A stretch of DNA of 64,000 nucleotides from NCBI RefSeq assembly GCF_009765355.1, contig NZ_VTHK01000049.1, forward strand, positions 1-64,000, in the 5' to 3' direction. Below the pieces are notes generated by a model, which did not search any database, was not told the origin of the DNA, and saw only the letters and a program-made list of their open reading frames with translations. Position 1 is the first letter of the stretch, and each line of letters starts with the position of its first letter. A program made the translations under genes and the position numbers. The stretch is from Amycolatopsis anabasis (lineage in GTDB: Bacteria; Actinomycetota; Actinomycetes; Mycobacteriales; Pseudonocardiaceae). Of the stretch, positions 33,564 through 42,553 are shown in pieces.

Positions 33564-35111
33564 GTGAACGAACCGTTCGACGCGTTCGGAACCGGGCGAC
33601 ACAGGCCGACACCGCCACCCGGTCAGCCCGGACCGGGCCGTCCGCCGCGCCCGCCGCAGCCGCGCCGCCAGGTGCCCCCGCCGCCGGTCGACCGCGGACC
33701 CGCGCCCCGGCGGAATCCGGACGATCACGGTCTCGAGGTCTTCGAGCGGCGGCCCCAGGGTGGCCGCCGGGCGAACCGTCAGCCACCGCCGGACGAGCGC
33801 CCGACCGAGATCATCCACCTCGAGCCCGAGGAGGAGTACGCCGAAGACGAGTACTACGAAGAAGACGAGTACTACGAGGACGAGTACGACGACGAGTACG
33901 CCGAAGACGAGTTCTTCGACGACGACGAGGAAGATCGCGCCGAACCCCAGTACTTCGAGGACGAGCGCCCCGAACACGAGCGGCCGTACAAACCGCGCAA
34001 GCGGCGTCGCGCGCTGGGCTGGCTGGCCGCGATCGCGGTGATCGCGCTGCTGGCCGGAGGCGCGTGGTTCGGCATCGACGCGGTGTTCGGGTACGAGGAC
34101 TTCGAGGGCGCCGGTGAGGGGGACGTGCTGGTCCAGGTCAGCGACGGCGACTCCACCAACGCGATCGGCACCAAGCTCACCGACGCCGGGGTGGTGGCCA
34201 GTCCCAAGGCGTTCGTCAACGCGGCCGAGGACAACACCAAGGTCCGCAGCATCCAGCCCGGCTACTACCAGCTGAAGAAGAAGATGTCCGGCGCCAACGC
34301 GGTGAGCAAACTCGTCGAACCGACGTCCCGGGTCGGGGTCATGCAGCTGCGCGCCGGCACCCAGCTCGACGACATCAAGCAGCCTGACGGCAAGACGACC
34401 GACGGCGTGCTCACCCAGCTGATGAAGGCCTCGTGCGCGACCATCGACGGCGTCAGCACCTGCGTCCCGGTGGAGGAACTGCGCAAGACCTTCGAGGAGG
34501 CCGATCTCGCCGCGCTGGGCGTGCCGGAGTGGGCGGCCACCGAGGCGGGCAAGGTCGAGAAGAACCGGCGGATCGAAGGGTTGATCGCGCCGGGCGTGTA
34601 CGACGTCAAACCGGGCTGGAACGCCCGGGAACTGCTCGGCGCGGTGCTCAAGACCTCCGCCACGCGGATGCAGTCCGCGGGGCTGCCCGCCGCGGCGGAG
34701 GGGACCGGGAAGACCCCGTACCAGGTGCTGGTGATCGCCTCGCTGATCGAGCGGGAAGGCGTGCAGCAGGACTTCGCGAAGGTCTCCCGGGTGATCTACA
34801 ACCGGATCGCCAAGAACATGCGGCTGGAGCTGGACTCCACGGTGAACTACGTGCTGGACCGGCCGGTGGTCCGGACCAAACCGGAGGACCGGGCGCGCGC
34901 CGGGGCGTACAACACGTACCAGAACACCGGCCTGCCGCCGACGCCGATTTCGGCGCCGAGCAAGGAGGCCATCGCCGCGGCCGAGAAACCGGCCGACGGC
35001 GCGTGGCTGTTCTTCGTCAAATGCGAGAAGAACGGGTTGTCCTGCTTCGCCGACACCAACGAGCAGCACGAGCAGAACAAACGCGAGGCGCAGGCCCGTG
35101 GCGCCTACTGA
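33564..35111 (+). CDS. mltG: Endolytic murein transglycosylase MltG with a long acidic cytoplasmic tail
   Basis: The 515-residue protein cuts nascent peptidoglycan glycan strands at the membrane. A Pro-rich segment and a very acidic stretch (about residues 85-150, runs of Asp/Glu/Tyr such as EDEYYEEDEYY) precede a transmembrane helix (LGWLAAIAVIALLAGGAWFG), a LysM-like domain and the YceG catalytic domain with the essential Glu in IASLIEREGVQ and the NRIAKNMRLELDSTVNY motif. GTG 33564 starts 1 bp after ruvX; in-frame upstream starts would lie inside ruvX. The acidic tail, built from near-repeats of GAC-GAG-TAC-TAC, is unusually long. Its 3' end overlaps aroE by 14 bp. Confidence 0.93.
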   Translation: MNEPFDAFGTGRHRPTPPPGQPGPGRPPRPPQPRRQVPPPPVDRGPAPRRNPDDHGLEVFERRPQGGRRANRQPPPDERPTEIIHLEPEEEYAEDEYYEEDEYYEDEYDDEYAEDEFFDDDEEDRAEPQYFEDERPEHERPYKPRKRRRALGWLAAIAVIALLAGGAWFGIDAVFGYEDFEGAGEGDVLVQVSDGDSTNAIGTKLTDAGVVASPKAFVNAAEDNTKVRSIQPGYYQLKKKMSGANAVSKLVEPTSRVGVMQLRAGTQLDDIKQPDGKTTDGVLTQLMKASCATIDGVSTCVPVEELRKTFEEADLAALGVPEWAATEAGKVEKNRRIEGLIAPGVYDVKPGWNARELLGAVLKTSATRMQSAGLPAAAEGTGKTPYQVLVIASLIEREGVQQDFAKVSRVIYNRIAKNMRLELDSTVNYVLDRPVVRTKPEDRARAGAYNTYQNTGLPPTPISAPSKEAIAAAEKPADGAWLFFVKCEKNGLSCFADTNEQHEQNKREAQARGAY

Positions 35112-35961
35112 TTCCCCGGCGCGGAAGGCGGCGGTGCTCGGCAAACCGGTCGAGCACTCGCTTTCGCCGGTGCTGCACGGCGCCGCCTTCCGCGCACTCG
35201 GGCTGGACTGGACCTACGAGCGGATCGAGACCGACGCAGACGGGCTGCCCGGGCTCGTCGACGGGCTCGGACCGGAGTGGATCGGGCTCTCGGTGACCAT
35301 GCCCGGCAAGCGCGCCGCGCTCGAGTTCGCGACCGGGGTCACCCCCCGCGCGAAGGCCGTGGGCGCGGCGAACACGTTGGTGCGCAAGGAAAACGGCTGG
35401 CTCGCCGACTGCACCGACGTCGACGGGGTGACCGGCGCGCTGCGCGCCGCGGGCGGCTACCGGCCGTTGACGGGGGAGACCGGGGTCGTGCTCGGCGCCG
35501 GGGGCACCGCGGCGGCGGCCGTGGTCGCGTTCGCCGAACTGGGCCTGGGGCGCGTCCGGCTGGTCGTGCGGAATCCGGCGCGTGCCGGGGAAACGGTGAC
35601 CGCGGCGCGGCTCGCCGGGCTCGCCGTCGAGGTGCTGCCCTGGTCCGAAACGGACTTCGCCGAACTGGCCGGTTCCGCGTCGGTGCTGGTGAGCACGGTG
35701 CCCTCGGAGGCACTGCACCCGCATCTGGACGCGCTCACCGGCGCCCGGTGCCTGCTGGACGTCATCTACCACCCGTGGCCGACACCGCTGGCCGAAGCGG
35801 TCGCCGCGCGGGGCGGGCGGCTGGCCACCGGGCTGGACATGTTGCTGCACCAGGCTTTCGGCCAGGTGGAGCAGTTCACCGGCCGACCGGCGCCGCGGGC
35901 GGCCATGCGGGACGCGCTGCGCGCGGCGACCGGAAACATCTTGTCGCTGCCGCTGGGCTGA
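35098..35961 (+). CDS. aroE: Shikimate dehydrogenase
   Basis: The 287-residue enzyme reduces 3-dehydroshikimate to shikimate with NADPH. It shows the substrate site KPVEHSLSPVLH, the catalytic Lys in SVTMPGK, Asp in NTDxDG-equivalent CTDVDG, and the Rossmann motif VLGAGGTA. GTG 35098 overlaps mltG by 14 bp. The remaining shikimate genes lie 12 kb further on, in aroC-aroK-aroB-aroQ. Confidence 0.95.
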   Translation: MAPTDSPARKAAVLGKPVEHSLSPVLHGAAFRALGLDWTYERIETDADGLPGLVDGLGPEWIGLSVTMPGKRAALEFATGVTPRAKAVGAANTLVRKENGWLADCTDVDGVTGALRAAGGYRPLTGETGVVLGAGGTAAAAVVAFAELGLGRVRLVVRNPARAGETVTAARLAGLAVEVLPWSETDFAELAGSASVLVSTVPSEALHPHLDALTGARCLLDVIYHPWPTPLAEAVAARGGRLATGLDMLLHQAFGQVEQFTGRPAPRAAMRDALRAATGNILSLPLG

Positions 35962-36000
35962 GTTACGTTGGCCGACTGCCTTCTGGAAGGAGTGCCAGTC

Positions 36001-36591
36001 GTGGCCAAACCGGACCGCGAGCATTACACCGAAGAAGACCTCCGCAAAGCTTGGGTGGACGGCCCGCCCGTGCTGAACTCCACCGTCACGCTGGTCGACT
36101 ACGACCCGCGGTGGCCCCAGTTGTTCGACCGCGAAGCCGAGCGGATCCGCCGGATCCTGGGGGACACCGTGGTGCGGCTCGAACACGTCGGCTCCACCTC
36201 GGTGCCGGGCCTGTGCGCCAAGCCGATCGTCGACATCCTGCTGGTCGTCCCGGATTCGGGCGACGAGTCCGCGTACGTGCCCGCGCTGGAGGCCGCGGGC
36301 TACCGCCTGGTGATCCGCGAGCCGGAGTGGGACGAGCACCGGGCGTTCAAGGGGCCGGACACCAACGTCAACCTGCACGTGTACTCCGCCGGATGTCCGG
36401 AGATCGACGACTACCTGGTCTTCCGGGACTGGCTGCGGACGCACGAGGAGGACCGGAAGCTGTACGCGGACACCAAGCGCGACCTGGCGAGCCGGACCTG
36501 GAAGTACATCCAGCACTACGCCGACGCCAAGAACGACGTGGTCGACGAGATCATGGCAAGAGCCGGTCGTCCGCGCACCCGCCCGGCCTGA
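36001..36591 (+). CDS. GrpB/UPF0157 nucleotidyltransferase-fold protein
   Basis: The 196-residue protein has VDYDPRWPQLFDREAERIRR, the signature HVGSTSVPGLCAKPIVDILL and NLHVYSAGC, which define the GrpB family. The fold resembles nucleotidyltransferases. GTG 36001 follows AAGGAG. Some family members are found fused to CoaE; here it stands alone. The substrate is unknown. Confidence 0.9.
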   Translation: MAKPDREHYTEEDLRKAWVDGPPVLNSTVTLVDYDPRWPQLFDREAERIRRILGDTVVRLEHVGSTSVPGLCAKPIVDILLVVPDSGDESAYVPALEAAGYRLVIREPEWDEHRAFKGPDTNVNLHVYSAGCPEIDDYLVFRDWLRTHEEDRKLYADTKRDLASRTWKYIQHYADAKNDVVDEIMARAGRPRTRPA

Positions 36592-36655
36592 AATTGTCGT
36601 ACCCTCGAACTAGTGTTCGAATCAGTTGATCCGCACCAGTTCCACGGGGGTACCG

Positions 36656-37417
36656 ATGACCGTCATACCGTTTCGCCGCACCGGCGACGCCGTCCACAGC
36701 CTGCCGGTCCCGTCCGGCCGGTGGCACTGCGGGATCTGGGTGTCCGATCGTCCGCTGGAGGACGCGGAGGCCTACCGCGCGTGCGTCGCCGCGTTCGGCC
36801 GGTCCGGTCTGTGGCCGGTGCTGATCCCGGCCGACGGCCGGTTCGCGCGGCCCGGGGACGACTGGATCGACGATCGGGGGCGGCTCGCACCGGCGGGCGG
36901 CGAGGTGGCGGCGATCGATCCCGCCGCCACCCTCGCCGCCTGGTGGCCGGGGCAGTGCTGCGAGGGCAACTGCCTGTGGCCGTTCGGCGCCGAGTTTCCC
37001 GGGCTCGCGCTCCGGTCGGCCTGGCGGCGGGACGAGCTGACCGAGGCGGCGGACATGGGCGCGCTGTTCGTCGGGCTCGGCGGTTACCGGCTGGGGCTGG
37101 TCGCCGCCGCCCGCCCGGCCGATGTGCCCGCCCTGCTCGGCTGGGCCGGGACGCTGCGCTTCACCGCCGAGGTCGCGGCGGTCTCCGCGGTGCTGCGCAG
37201 CTGGGAGGACCGGTTCGGAGCGTTGCTGGTCGTGCTCGGCTACGACGAACTGCGGCTCGCCGTGGCCGCACCCCCGGCCACGCTGCGGCATGCGCTCGCG
37301 GCCGCCGCCGAGCACCGGGCGTTCTGCCCGCGGAGCTTCGCCGCCCAACCGGCGGATCTGCGCGGCTTCGCCGGTGAACTGATCGGCAACCCGGTCTGGA
37401 GCTTCCGATGGGATTGA
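36656..37417 (+). CDS. DUF4253 domain protein
   Basis: The 253-residue protein ends with the DUF4253 domain (AVLRSWEDRFGALLVVLGYD, then AEHRAFCPRSFA and WSFRWD). ATG 36656 lies behind GGGGG. The family is common in actinomycetes and of unknown function, sometimes linked with polymorphic-toxin immunity. Confidence 0.85.
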   Translation: MTVIPFRRTGDAVHSLPVPSGRWHCGIWVSDRPLEDAEAYRACVAAFGRSGLWPVLIPADGRFARPGDDWIDDRGRLAPAGGEVAAIDPAATLAAWWPGQCCEGNCLWPFGAEFPGLALRSAWRRDELTEAADMGALFVGLGGYRLGLVAAARPADVPALLGWAGTLRFTAEVAAVSAVLRSWEDRFGALLVVLGYDELRLAVAAPPATLRHALAAAAEHRAFCPRSFAAQPADLRGFAGELIGNPVWSFRWD

Positions 37418-37442
37418 TCGCTTTCGATTGGGTGCTGTGTCT

Positions 37443-37488
37443 TTTGGGGGCTCGGCCCCCAAACCCCACGCCGGGGGCATGCCCCCGG
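37443..37488. repeat. Tandem G/C-rich hairpins
   Basis: TTTGGGGGC-TCG-GCCCCCAAA (37443-37463) and the perfect palindrome CCGGGGGCATGCCCCCGG (37471-37488) stand side by side in the 277-bp gap between the DUF4253 gene and the next gene. The pair looks like the GC-rich extragenic repeats seen in actinomycetes and would also stop transcription. Confidence 0.6.
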
Positions 37489-37694
37489 ACCCCCTTAGGT
37501 GGCCGGGTAGGGCACTGCCTTTGGGGGCCTGCTGTCGGGGTGTCGTGCCGGTTAGAACCGGCCGTATCACTCACGACCCCGCGACTCGGTCGGAAGCCGT
37601 CAACGGCCCCGGGTGACCGCGTCGTTCATTCGCTGCTCACCCTATCGGGGGCGATGATTGCGTAGGGTGGCGCCCGAAACTGGGAGGGTTGATC

Positions 37695-38891
37695 ATGAAC
37701 CGAACTCGGGCTTCGCTGACCGCCCTGGTCGCCGCCGTGCTCCTCGTCCTCGCGGGCGCACCGGCTTCCGCCGCGCCGGGTGGTGGGAACGTCCGGTTCG
37801 CGACGTTCAACGCGTCGCTGAACCGGGCCGAACCGGGGCAACTGCTCGCCGATCTGTCGACACCGGGCAACGAGCAGGCGCGCAAGGTGGCCGAGGTGCT
37901 GCAACGCGTCCGGCCGGACGTCGTGCTCCTCAACGAGTTCGACTACGTGCCCGGCAACGCGGCGGCCGACGCGTTCCGCGCCAACTACCTCGAGCACGGC
38001 CAGCAGGGCGCGCGTCCCATCACCTACCCGTACGCCTACACCGCGCCGGTCAACACCGGCGTGCCGACCGGTTTCGACCTCGACCGGGACGGCCGGGTCG
38101 GCGGCGGGAACGACGCCCAGGGCTTCGGCGCGTTCGAGGGCCAGTACGGCCTGCTCGTGCTGTCGAAGTACCCGATCGACACCGCGCACGCCCGGACGTT
38201 CCAGCGGTTCCGCTGGAAGGACATGCCCGGCGCGCTCCTGCCCGACGATCCGGCCACGCCCGCGCCGGGGGACTGGTACTCACCGCAGATCCTCGACGTA
38301 CTCCGGCTGTCCTCGAAGTCGCACTGGGACCTGCCGATCCGGATCGGCCGCTCGGCCGTGCACTTCCTGGTCTCGCATCCCACGCCGCCGAGCTTCGACG
38401 GGCCGGAGGACCGCAACGGCACCCGGAACCACGACGAGATCCGGTTCTGGGCCGACTACGTGACCCCGGGCAAGGGTGACTACCTCTACGACGACCACGG
38501 TGTCCGGGGCGGGCTCGACGCGCGGCAGCGGTTCGTCGTGGCGGGGGACAACAACTCCGATCCGGTCGACGGCGACAGCGTCCCCGGTGCGATCGACCAG
38601 CTCCTGCACGCGCCCCGGGTGATCGATCCGCATCCGGGCAGCCTCGGCGCGATCGCGGCGAGCCGGGAGCAGGGCGGCGCCAATCGCACCCACCGCGGCA
38701 ACCCGTTCTTCGACACCGGGGACTTCGGCGACAAGTCCCCCGGCAACCTCCGCGTCGACTACGTCCTCCCGTCCCGCGGCCTGATCCCGTCGCACTCCGC
38801 GGTCTTCTGGCCCCTGCCCGGTTCCGCCCTGGCCCGCCTCAACGACACCTCCGACCACCACCTGGTCCACGCGGACGTGCTGGTCCCGTAG
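37695..38891 (+). CDS. Exported endonuclease/exonuclease/phosphatase-family protein
   Basis: ATG 37695 follows GGGAGGG and opens a Sec signal (MNRTRASLTALVAAVLLVLA). The 398-residue EEP-fold protein has RFATFNASLNR (metal Asn), VVLLNEFDYV (catalytic Glu), AGDNNSDP (Asp/Asn pair) and SDHHLVHADV (catalytic His at the end), so the active site looks complete. It would hydrolyse phosphodiesters or phosphomonoesters outside the cell. Confidence 0.88.
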   Translation: MNRTRASLTALVAAVLLVLAGAPASAAPGGGNVRFATFNASLNRAEPGQLLADLSTPGNEQARKVAEVLQRVRPDVVLLNEFDYVPGNAAADAFRANYLEHGQQGARPITYPYAYTAPVNTGVPTGFDLDRDGRVGGGNDAQGFGAFEGQYGLLVLSKYPIDTAHARTFQRFRWKDMPGALLPDDPATPAPGDWYSPQILDVLRLSSKSHWDLPIRIGRSAVHFLVSHPTPPSFDGPEDRNGTRNHDEIRFWADYVTPGKGDYLYDDHGVRGGLDARQRFVVAGDNNSDPVDGDSVPGAIDQLLHAPRVIDPHPGSLGAIAASREQGGANRTHRGNPFFDTGDFGDKSPGNLRVDYVLPSRGLIPSHSAVFWPLPGSALARLNDTSDHHLVHADVLVP

Positions 38892-38901
38892 CGTGGCCGG
38901 T

Positions 38902-39849
38902 ATGAAGATCGCGATTCTCGATGACTACCAGAACGTCGCGCTCGGCCTCGCGGACTGGGATTCGCTCGGCGCGGAGATCGAGGTGTTCACCGAGTACCTC
39001 GGCGACCAGGACGAACTGGTCCGGCGGCTCGCCGGGTTCGAGGTGGTGGTCGCGATGCGGGAGCGCACCCGCTTCCCCGCCGAACTGCTCGCCCGCCTCA
39101 CCGACCTGAAACTGCTGGTGAGCACCGGGCGGCGCAACGCCGCGATCGACGTGGCCGCCGCCGAGAAGCTCGGCATCCTGGTCACCGCGACCGGCTACCT
39201 CCCGGAGCCCACCGCCGAACACACCTGGGCGCTGATCCTCGCCGCCGCGCGCAACCTGCCGGCCGAGGAACGGTCCGTTCGCGACGGTGGCTGGCAGACC
39301 GGCGTCGGCGTCGGGCTGAGCGGCAGGACTCTGGGCCTGCTCGGCCTCGGCACGCTCGGCGCCCGCGTCGCGCGCATCGGCCAGGCGTTCGGCATGCACA
39401 CCATTGCCTGGAGCCAGCACCTCACCGCCGAACGCGCCGCGGAACACGGCGTCACCGCGGTGTCCAAAGAGGACCTTTTCGAACAGGCCGACGTGCTGTC
39501 GATCCATCTCGTGCTCAGCGATCGCACCCGGGCACTGGTCGGCGCCAAGGAACTCGGCGCGATGAAACCGACCGCCATCCTGGTCAACACCTCACGCGGT
39601 CCGATCATCGACGAGCCCGCGCTGCTGGAAGCCTTGCGGGGCAACGAAATCGGCTGCGCCGCGCTGGACGTGTACGACACCGAACCGCTGCCGGGCGACC
39701 ATCCGTTGCGCACCTGCCCGAACACCGTGCTCACTCCGCACATCGGGTATGTCACCCGCGAGGTCTACGAGATCTTCTACCGCGACGCCGTCGAGGACAT
39801 CGCCGCCTACCGGGCCGGGTCCCCGATTCGCGTCATGACCAGCGGTTAG
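38902..39849 (+). CDS. D-2-hydroxyacid dehydrogenase family protein
   Basis: The 315-residue NAD(P)-dependent oxidoreductase has the Rossmann motif GLLGLGTLGARVA, the catalytic Arg in NTSRGPI, Glu in DVYDTEPLP and His in LTPHIGY, i.e. the complete 2-hydroxyacid dehydrogenase set. Substrate not assignable; relatives act on phosphoglycerate, glyoxylate or formate. It is 10 bp after the preceding gene and converges on the lipoprotein peptidase. Confidence 0.92.
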   Translation: MKIAILDDYQNVALGLADWDSLGAEIEVFTEYLGDQDELVRRLAGFEVVVAMRERTRFPAELLARLTDLKLLVSTGRRNAAIDVAAAEKLGILVTATGYLPEPTAEHTWALILAAARNLPAEERSVRDGGWQTGVGVGLSGRTLGLLGLGTLGARVARIGQAFGMHTIAWSQHLTAERAAEHGVTAVSKEDLFEQADVLSIHLVLSDRTRALVGAKELGAMKPTAILVNTSRGPIIDEPALLEALRGNEIGCAALDVYDTEPLPGDHPLRTCPNTVLTPHIGYVTREVYEIFYRDAVEDIAAYRAGSPIRVMTSG

Positions 39850-39853
39850 CGGC

Positions 39854-41380
39854 TCACGAGAACGGCGCCGCGTCCGCCGCGCAGGTGGTTCCCGCGGCCG
39901 GGACCGCGAGCGTGGCGAAGTACTGCGCCATCGCCGCGGACGCGCACGCACTGGGCACGTTCAACGAGGTGTGCCCGAACCCGTCCACGGTCAGCACGGT
40001 CGCGTTGCCGAGCTGGCGCGCGGTCGCCTCGGCGTTGTGCAGCGGGGTGGCCGGATCGAACCGGCTGTTGACGATCAGCACCGGGTTCGGCCGCGTCCGG
40101 TTCCACGGTCCGAGGTACCGGTCCTCGTCGTGCGCGGGCCAGCCGATGCACTGGGCCATGTTGTACAGCGCGGCCAGCCCGAAATACGGCACGCGGCGAG
40201 CTTCGGCGGGCGCGAGCCGGTCGAAATCGGCCGGTTCCCGTGGATTGTCGCTGTCCACGCACTGCACCGCGAGGAACCCGGTCGAATGCGTGGGCAGGTA
40301 CGGATCCAGCAGCGGCGGCCGGGCGGCCGCCGCGCCCTGGGGACGCGCGGCGCCGTAGAGCGCGTTGAGCGTCTCGCCGAGCCGGGTCCACCGGCCCGCC
40401 TGGTGCAGCGCGCTGTCCACGGTCTTCAGCAACGCGGGCAACGTCGTGCCCCCGGCAGACCCCTGGCTCAGGCGAGCCACCAGATCCGCGAACTTCTGCC
40501 GCGGATCACCCGCGGCGAACGCGCACCGGGGACCGGCCCGCACGCACGCGTCGAAGAACGCGTCGAGCTCGGCCGCCTGTGCCCCGGCCGTGTTCGCCCG
40601 GACGTCCACCGGCAGGCCCTGCTGACCGGGGCCGCCGGTCGAGTTGGCGACCAGATCGAGGGTGCCGTCGAGGGTCATCGCGCGGACCTTGTCCGGGAAG
40701 AGGTTCGCGTAGGTCGCGCCGAGATAGGTGCCGTAGGAGTAGCCGAGGTAGTTCAACACCGGTTCGCCGACCGCCTGCCGCAGCAGGTCCAGGTCCCGGG
40801 CGACGTTCGCCGTGGACAGGTGGTTCAGCAGGGCCCCGGAACCGGCGGCGCACGCCTTGCCCGGCGCCGCGCTCGCCGCGTAGAACGCGTCCCGCTGGTC
40901 CGGTCGCAGCGGTGAACCGCCCGGACCGGCCCCGGCACCGAGCCCCGGGCAGCTGATCGGCGAACTCCCGCCGACTCCCCGCGGGTCGAAACTGATCAGG
41001 TCGAACCGGGCGCGCAGTTCGGCCGGGTACCGCTCGCCGAAATGCCGCAGCTGGCTCACCCCGTCGGTGCCCGGTCCGCCGAAGTTGACGAACACCGCCC
41101 CCGCGCGCCGCGCCGGATCGGTCGCGGGCAGGCGGATCACCGCGAGGCGCAGCGCCGGGCCGCGCGGATCGCGGTAGCTCACCGGCACGGTCGCGGTGGC
41201 GCACTGGAACTTCTGCTGGCACGGCGCCCAGTGCAGCTCCGGCACCGCCGCGCCGTTCGTGCCGAGCGGGGGAGCGGCGGGCTCCGCCGGTCGCCCGGGC
41301 GCGGCGACCGGATCGTCCGGGGTGCTGCACGCCGCCAGCAGACCGGCCGCCAGCACCAGGGCGAGCGTCCGCCGGATCAC
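39854..41380 (-). CDS. Lipoprotein alpha/beta hydrolase, tripeptidyl-aminopeptidase type
   Basis: The GTG at 41380 overlaps the upstream gene's stop (GTGA) and opens a lipoprotein signal with lipobox LLAAC, giving 508 residues. The alpha/beta hydrolase core has GGPGTDGVSQ, the nucleophile elbow GYSYGTYLGA, Asp in NSRFDPATPL and His in GFGHTSL, as in Streptomyces tripeptidyl aminopeptidases, with the TAP-like C-terminal domain. It would cleave short peptides at the outer face of the membrane. A longer open frame upstream is not used, since it lacks a signal and runs antisense to nothing useful. Confidence 0.92.
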   Translation of the reverse strand: MIRRTLALVLAAGLLAACSTPDDPVAAPGRPAEPAAPPLGTNGAAVPELHWAPCQQKFQCATATVPVSYRDPRGPALRLAVIRLPATDPARRAGAVFVNFGGPGTDGVSQLRHFGERYPAELRARFDLISFDPRGVGGSSPISCPGLGAGAGPGGSPLRPDQRDAFYAASAAPGKACAAGSGALLNHLSTANVARDLDLLRQAVGEPVLNYLGYSYGTYLGATYANLFPDKVRAMTLDGTLDLVANSTGGPGQQGLPVDVRANTAGAQAAELDAFFDACVRAGPRCAFAAGDPRQKFADLVARLSQGSAGGTTLPALLKTVDSALHQAGRWTRLGETLNALYGAARPQGAAAARPPLLDPYLPTHSTGFLAVQCVDSDNPREPADFDRLAPAEARRVPYFGLAALYNMAQCIGWPAHDEDRYLGPWNRTRPNPVLIVNSRFDPATPLHNAEATARQLGNATVLTVDGFGHTSLNVPSACASAAMAQYFATLAVPAAGTTCAADAAPFS

Positions 41381-42192
41381 CGGGCGAAGTCGGCGAGCAC
41401 GGCGTCGGTGAACGGTGGCCACACCTCGGCGGCCCACGGCCCGAACGCGCGATCGGTGAGCGCGACGCACGCCATCCGCGCGCCCGGATCCACCCAGAGA
41501 AACGTGCCGGACTGTCCGAAGTGGCCGAACGTCCCCGGTGAGCTGTTCGCTCCCGTCCAATGTGGACTCTTGTGGTCGCGGATCTCGAACCCGAGCCCCC
41601 AGTCGTTCGGTTTCTGGTGACCGAATCCGGGCAGCACCCCGCTCAGCCCGGGGAACACCACGCTCGTGGCCGCCGCCACGGTCCGCGCGTCCAGCAGTTT
41701 CGGCGCCTGCAGTTCGGCGGCGAACGCGCTCAGATCGGCCACACAGGACACCGCGCCCGAGGCGGGGGAGCCGTTCAGCCGGGTGCCGGACATGCCCAGT
41801 GGTTCGAACAGCGCTTCGGCCTGGTAGTCGGCGAACGCGATGCCGGAATGCTCGGCGAGCGCGTCGGCGAGCTGTTCGAATCCGGAATTGGAGTACAACC
41901 GGCGCGTTCCGGGTGCCGCGACCACCTTGTGCTCGTCGAAGGCCAGCCCCGAGGTGTGCGCGAGCAGGTGGCGGATGGACGCCCCCTCCGGCCCGGCCGG
42001 GGTGTCCAGTTCGACCACGCCCTCCTCGATCGCGATGAGGGCGGCGTAGGCGGTGAGCGGTTTGGTGACCGACGCGAGGGGGAACGCGCGCCGGGGATCA
42101 CCGTGTTCGGCGAGCACGGTCCCGTCGGCACTCACCACCGCGAGGGCCACGTTGTCGACCGGCCACCGTTCCACCAACCGCAAGCTCTCCAT
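41377..42192 (-). CDS. Serine hydrolase of the class C beta-lactamase family
   Basis: The 271-residue protein has the SxxK motif (SVTK, near residue 42), YSNSG as the Tyr-x-Asn motif and HFGQSG as the third box. No signal peptide is visible, so it probably acts in the cytoplasm as an esterase or D-amino-acid amidase rather than as a resistance enzyme. It overlaps the lipoprotein peptidase gene by 4 bp, suggesting one transcript. Confidence 0.88.
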   Translation of the reverse strand: MESLRLVERWPVDNVALAVVSADGTVLAEHGDPRRAFPLASVTKPLTAYAALIAIEEGVVELDTPAGPEGASIRHLLAHTSGLAFDEHKVVAAPGTRRLYSNSGFEQLADALAEHSGIAFADYQAEALFEPLGMSGTRLNGSPASGAVSCVADLSAFAAELQAPKLLDARTVAAATSVVFPGLSGVLPGFGHQKPNDWGLGFEIRDHKSPHWTGANSSPGTFGHFGQSGTFLWVDPGARMACVALTDRAFGPWAAEVWPPFTDAVLADFAR

Positions 42193-42210
42193 GCGGCCAG
42201 CTTACAAACG

Positions 42211-42254
42211 CACCCGGGGTGGCCTTCGGCACGCGCCGAAGGCCACCCCGGGTG
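42211..42254 (-). terminator. 20-bp perfect terminator hairpin after the HPr gene
   Basis: The 20-bp arm starting CACCCGGGGTGGCC (42211-42230) pairs perfectly with 42235-42254 around a 4-nt loop. It lies just after the stop of the minus-strand HPr gene and upstream of the beta-lactamase-like gene, insulating the two transcripts. Confidence 0.8.
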
Positions 42255-42257
42255 AGG

Positions 42258-42524
42258 TCAGCCGTCGAGGTCGCTGGCCACCAAGTCCGCGATGGCGTCC
42301 ACCGCGGCCTGCGCGCCCTCGCCCTCCGCGGTGATGATCACCTCGTCGCCGTGGCCGGCGGCGAGGGTCATCAGGTTGAGCACGCTACCGGCGGCCACCG
42401 GGTCACGGCCGTCCTTGGCGATGCTCACCGCGACCGGTTGCGAGGCGGCCGCCTTGGCGACCAGCGCGGCCGGGCGGGCGTGCAGGCCCACCTTGCTCGC
42501 CACCGTGACTCGTCTCTCGGGCAT
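42258..42524 (-). CDS. ptsH: Phosphocarrier protein HPr
   Basis: The 88-residue protein passes phosphate from enzyme I to IIA. His15 sits in GLHARPAA and a Ser46-region is present (GSVLNLMTLAAGHGDEV). A strong AGGAGAAAGGA ribosome binding site precedes ATG 42524. It is third in the regulator-IIC-HPr operon. Enzyme I is not in the window. Confidence 0.94.
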   Translation of the reverse strand: MPERRVTVASKVGLHARPAALVAKAAASQPVAVSIAKDGRDPVAAGSVLNLMTLAAGHGDEVIITAEGEGAQAAVDAIADLVASDLDG

Positions 42525-42553
42525 TGCTTTCCTTTCTCCTACTTGCGAAACCG

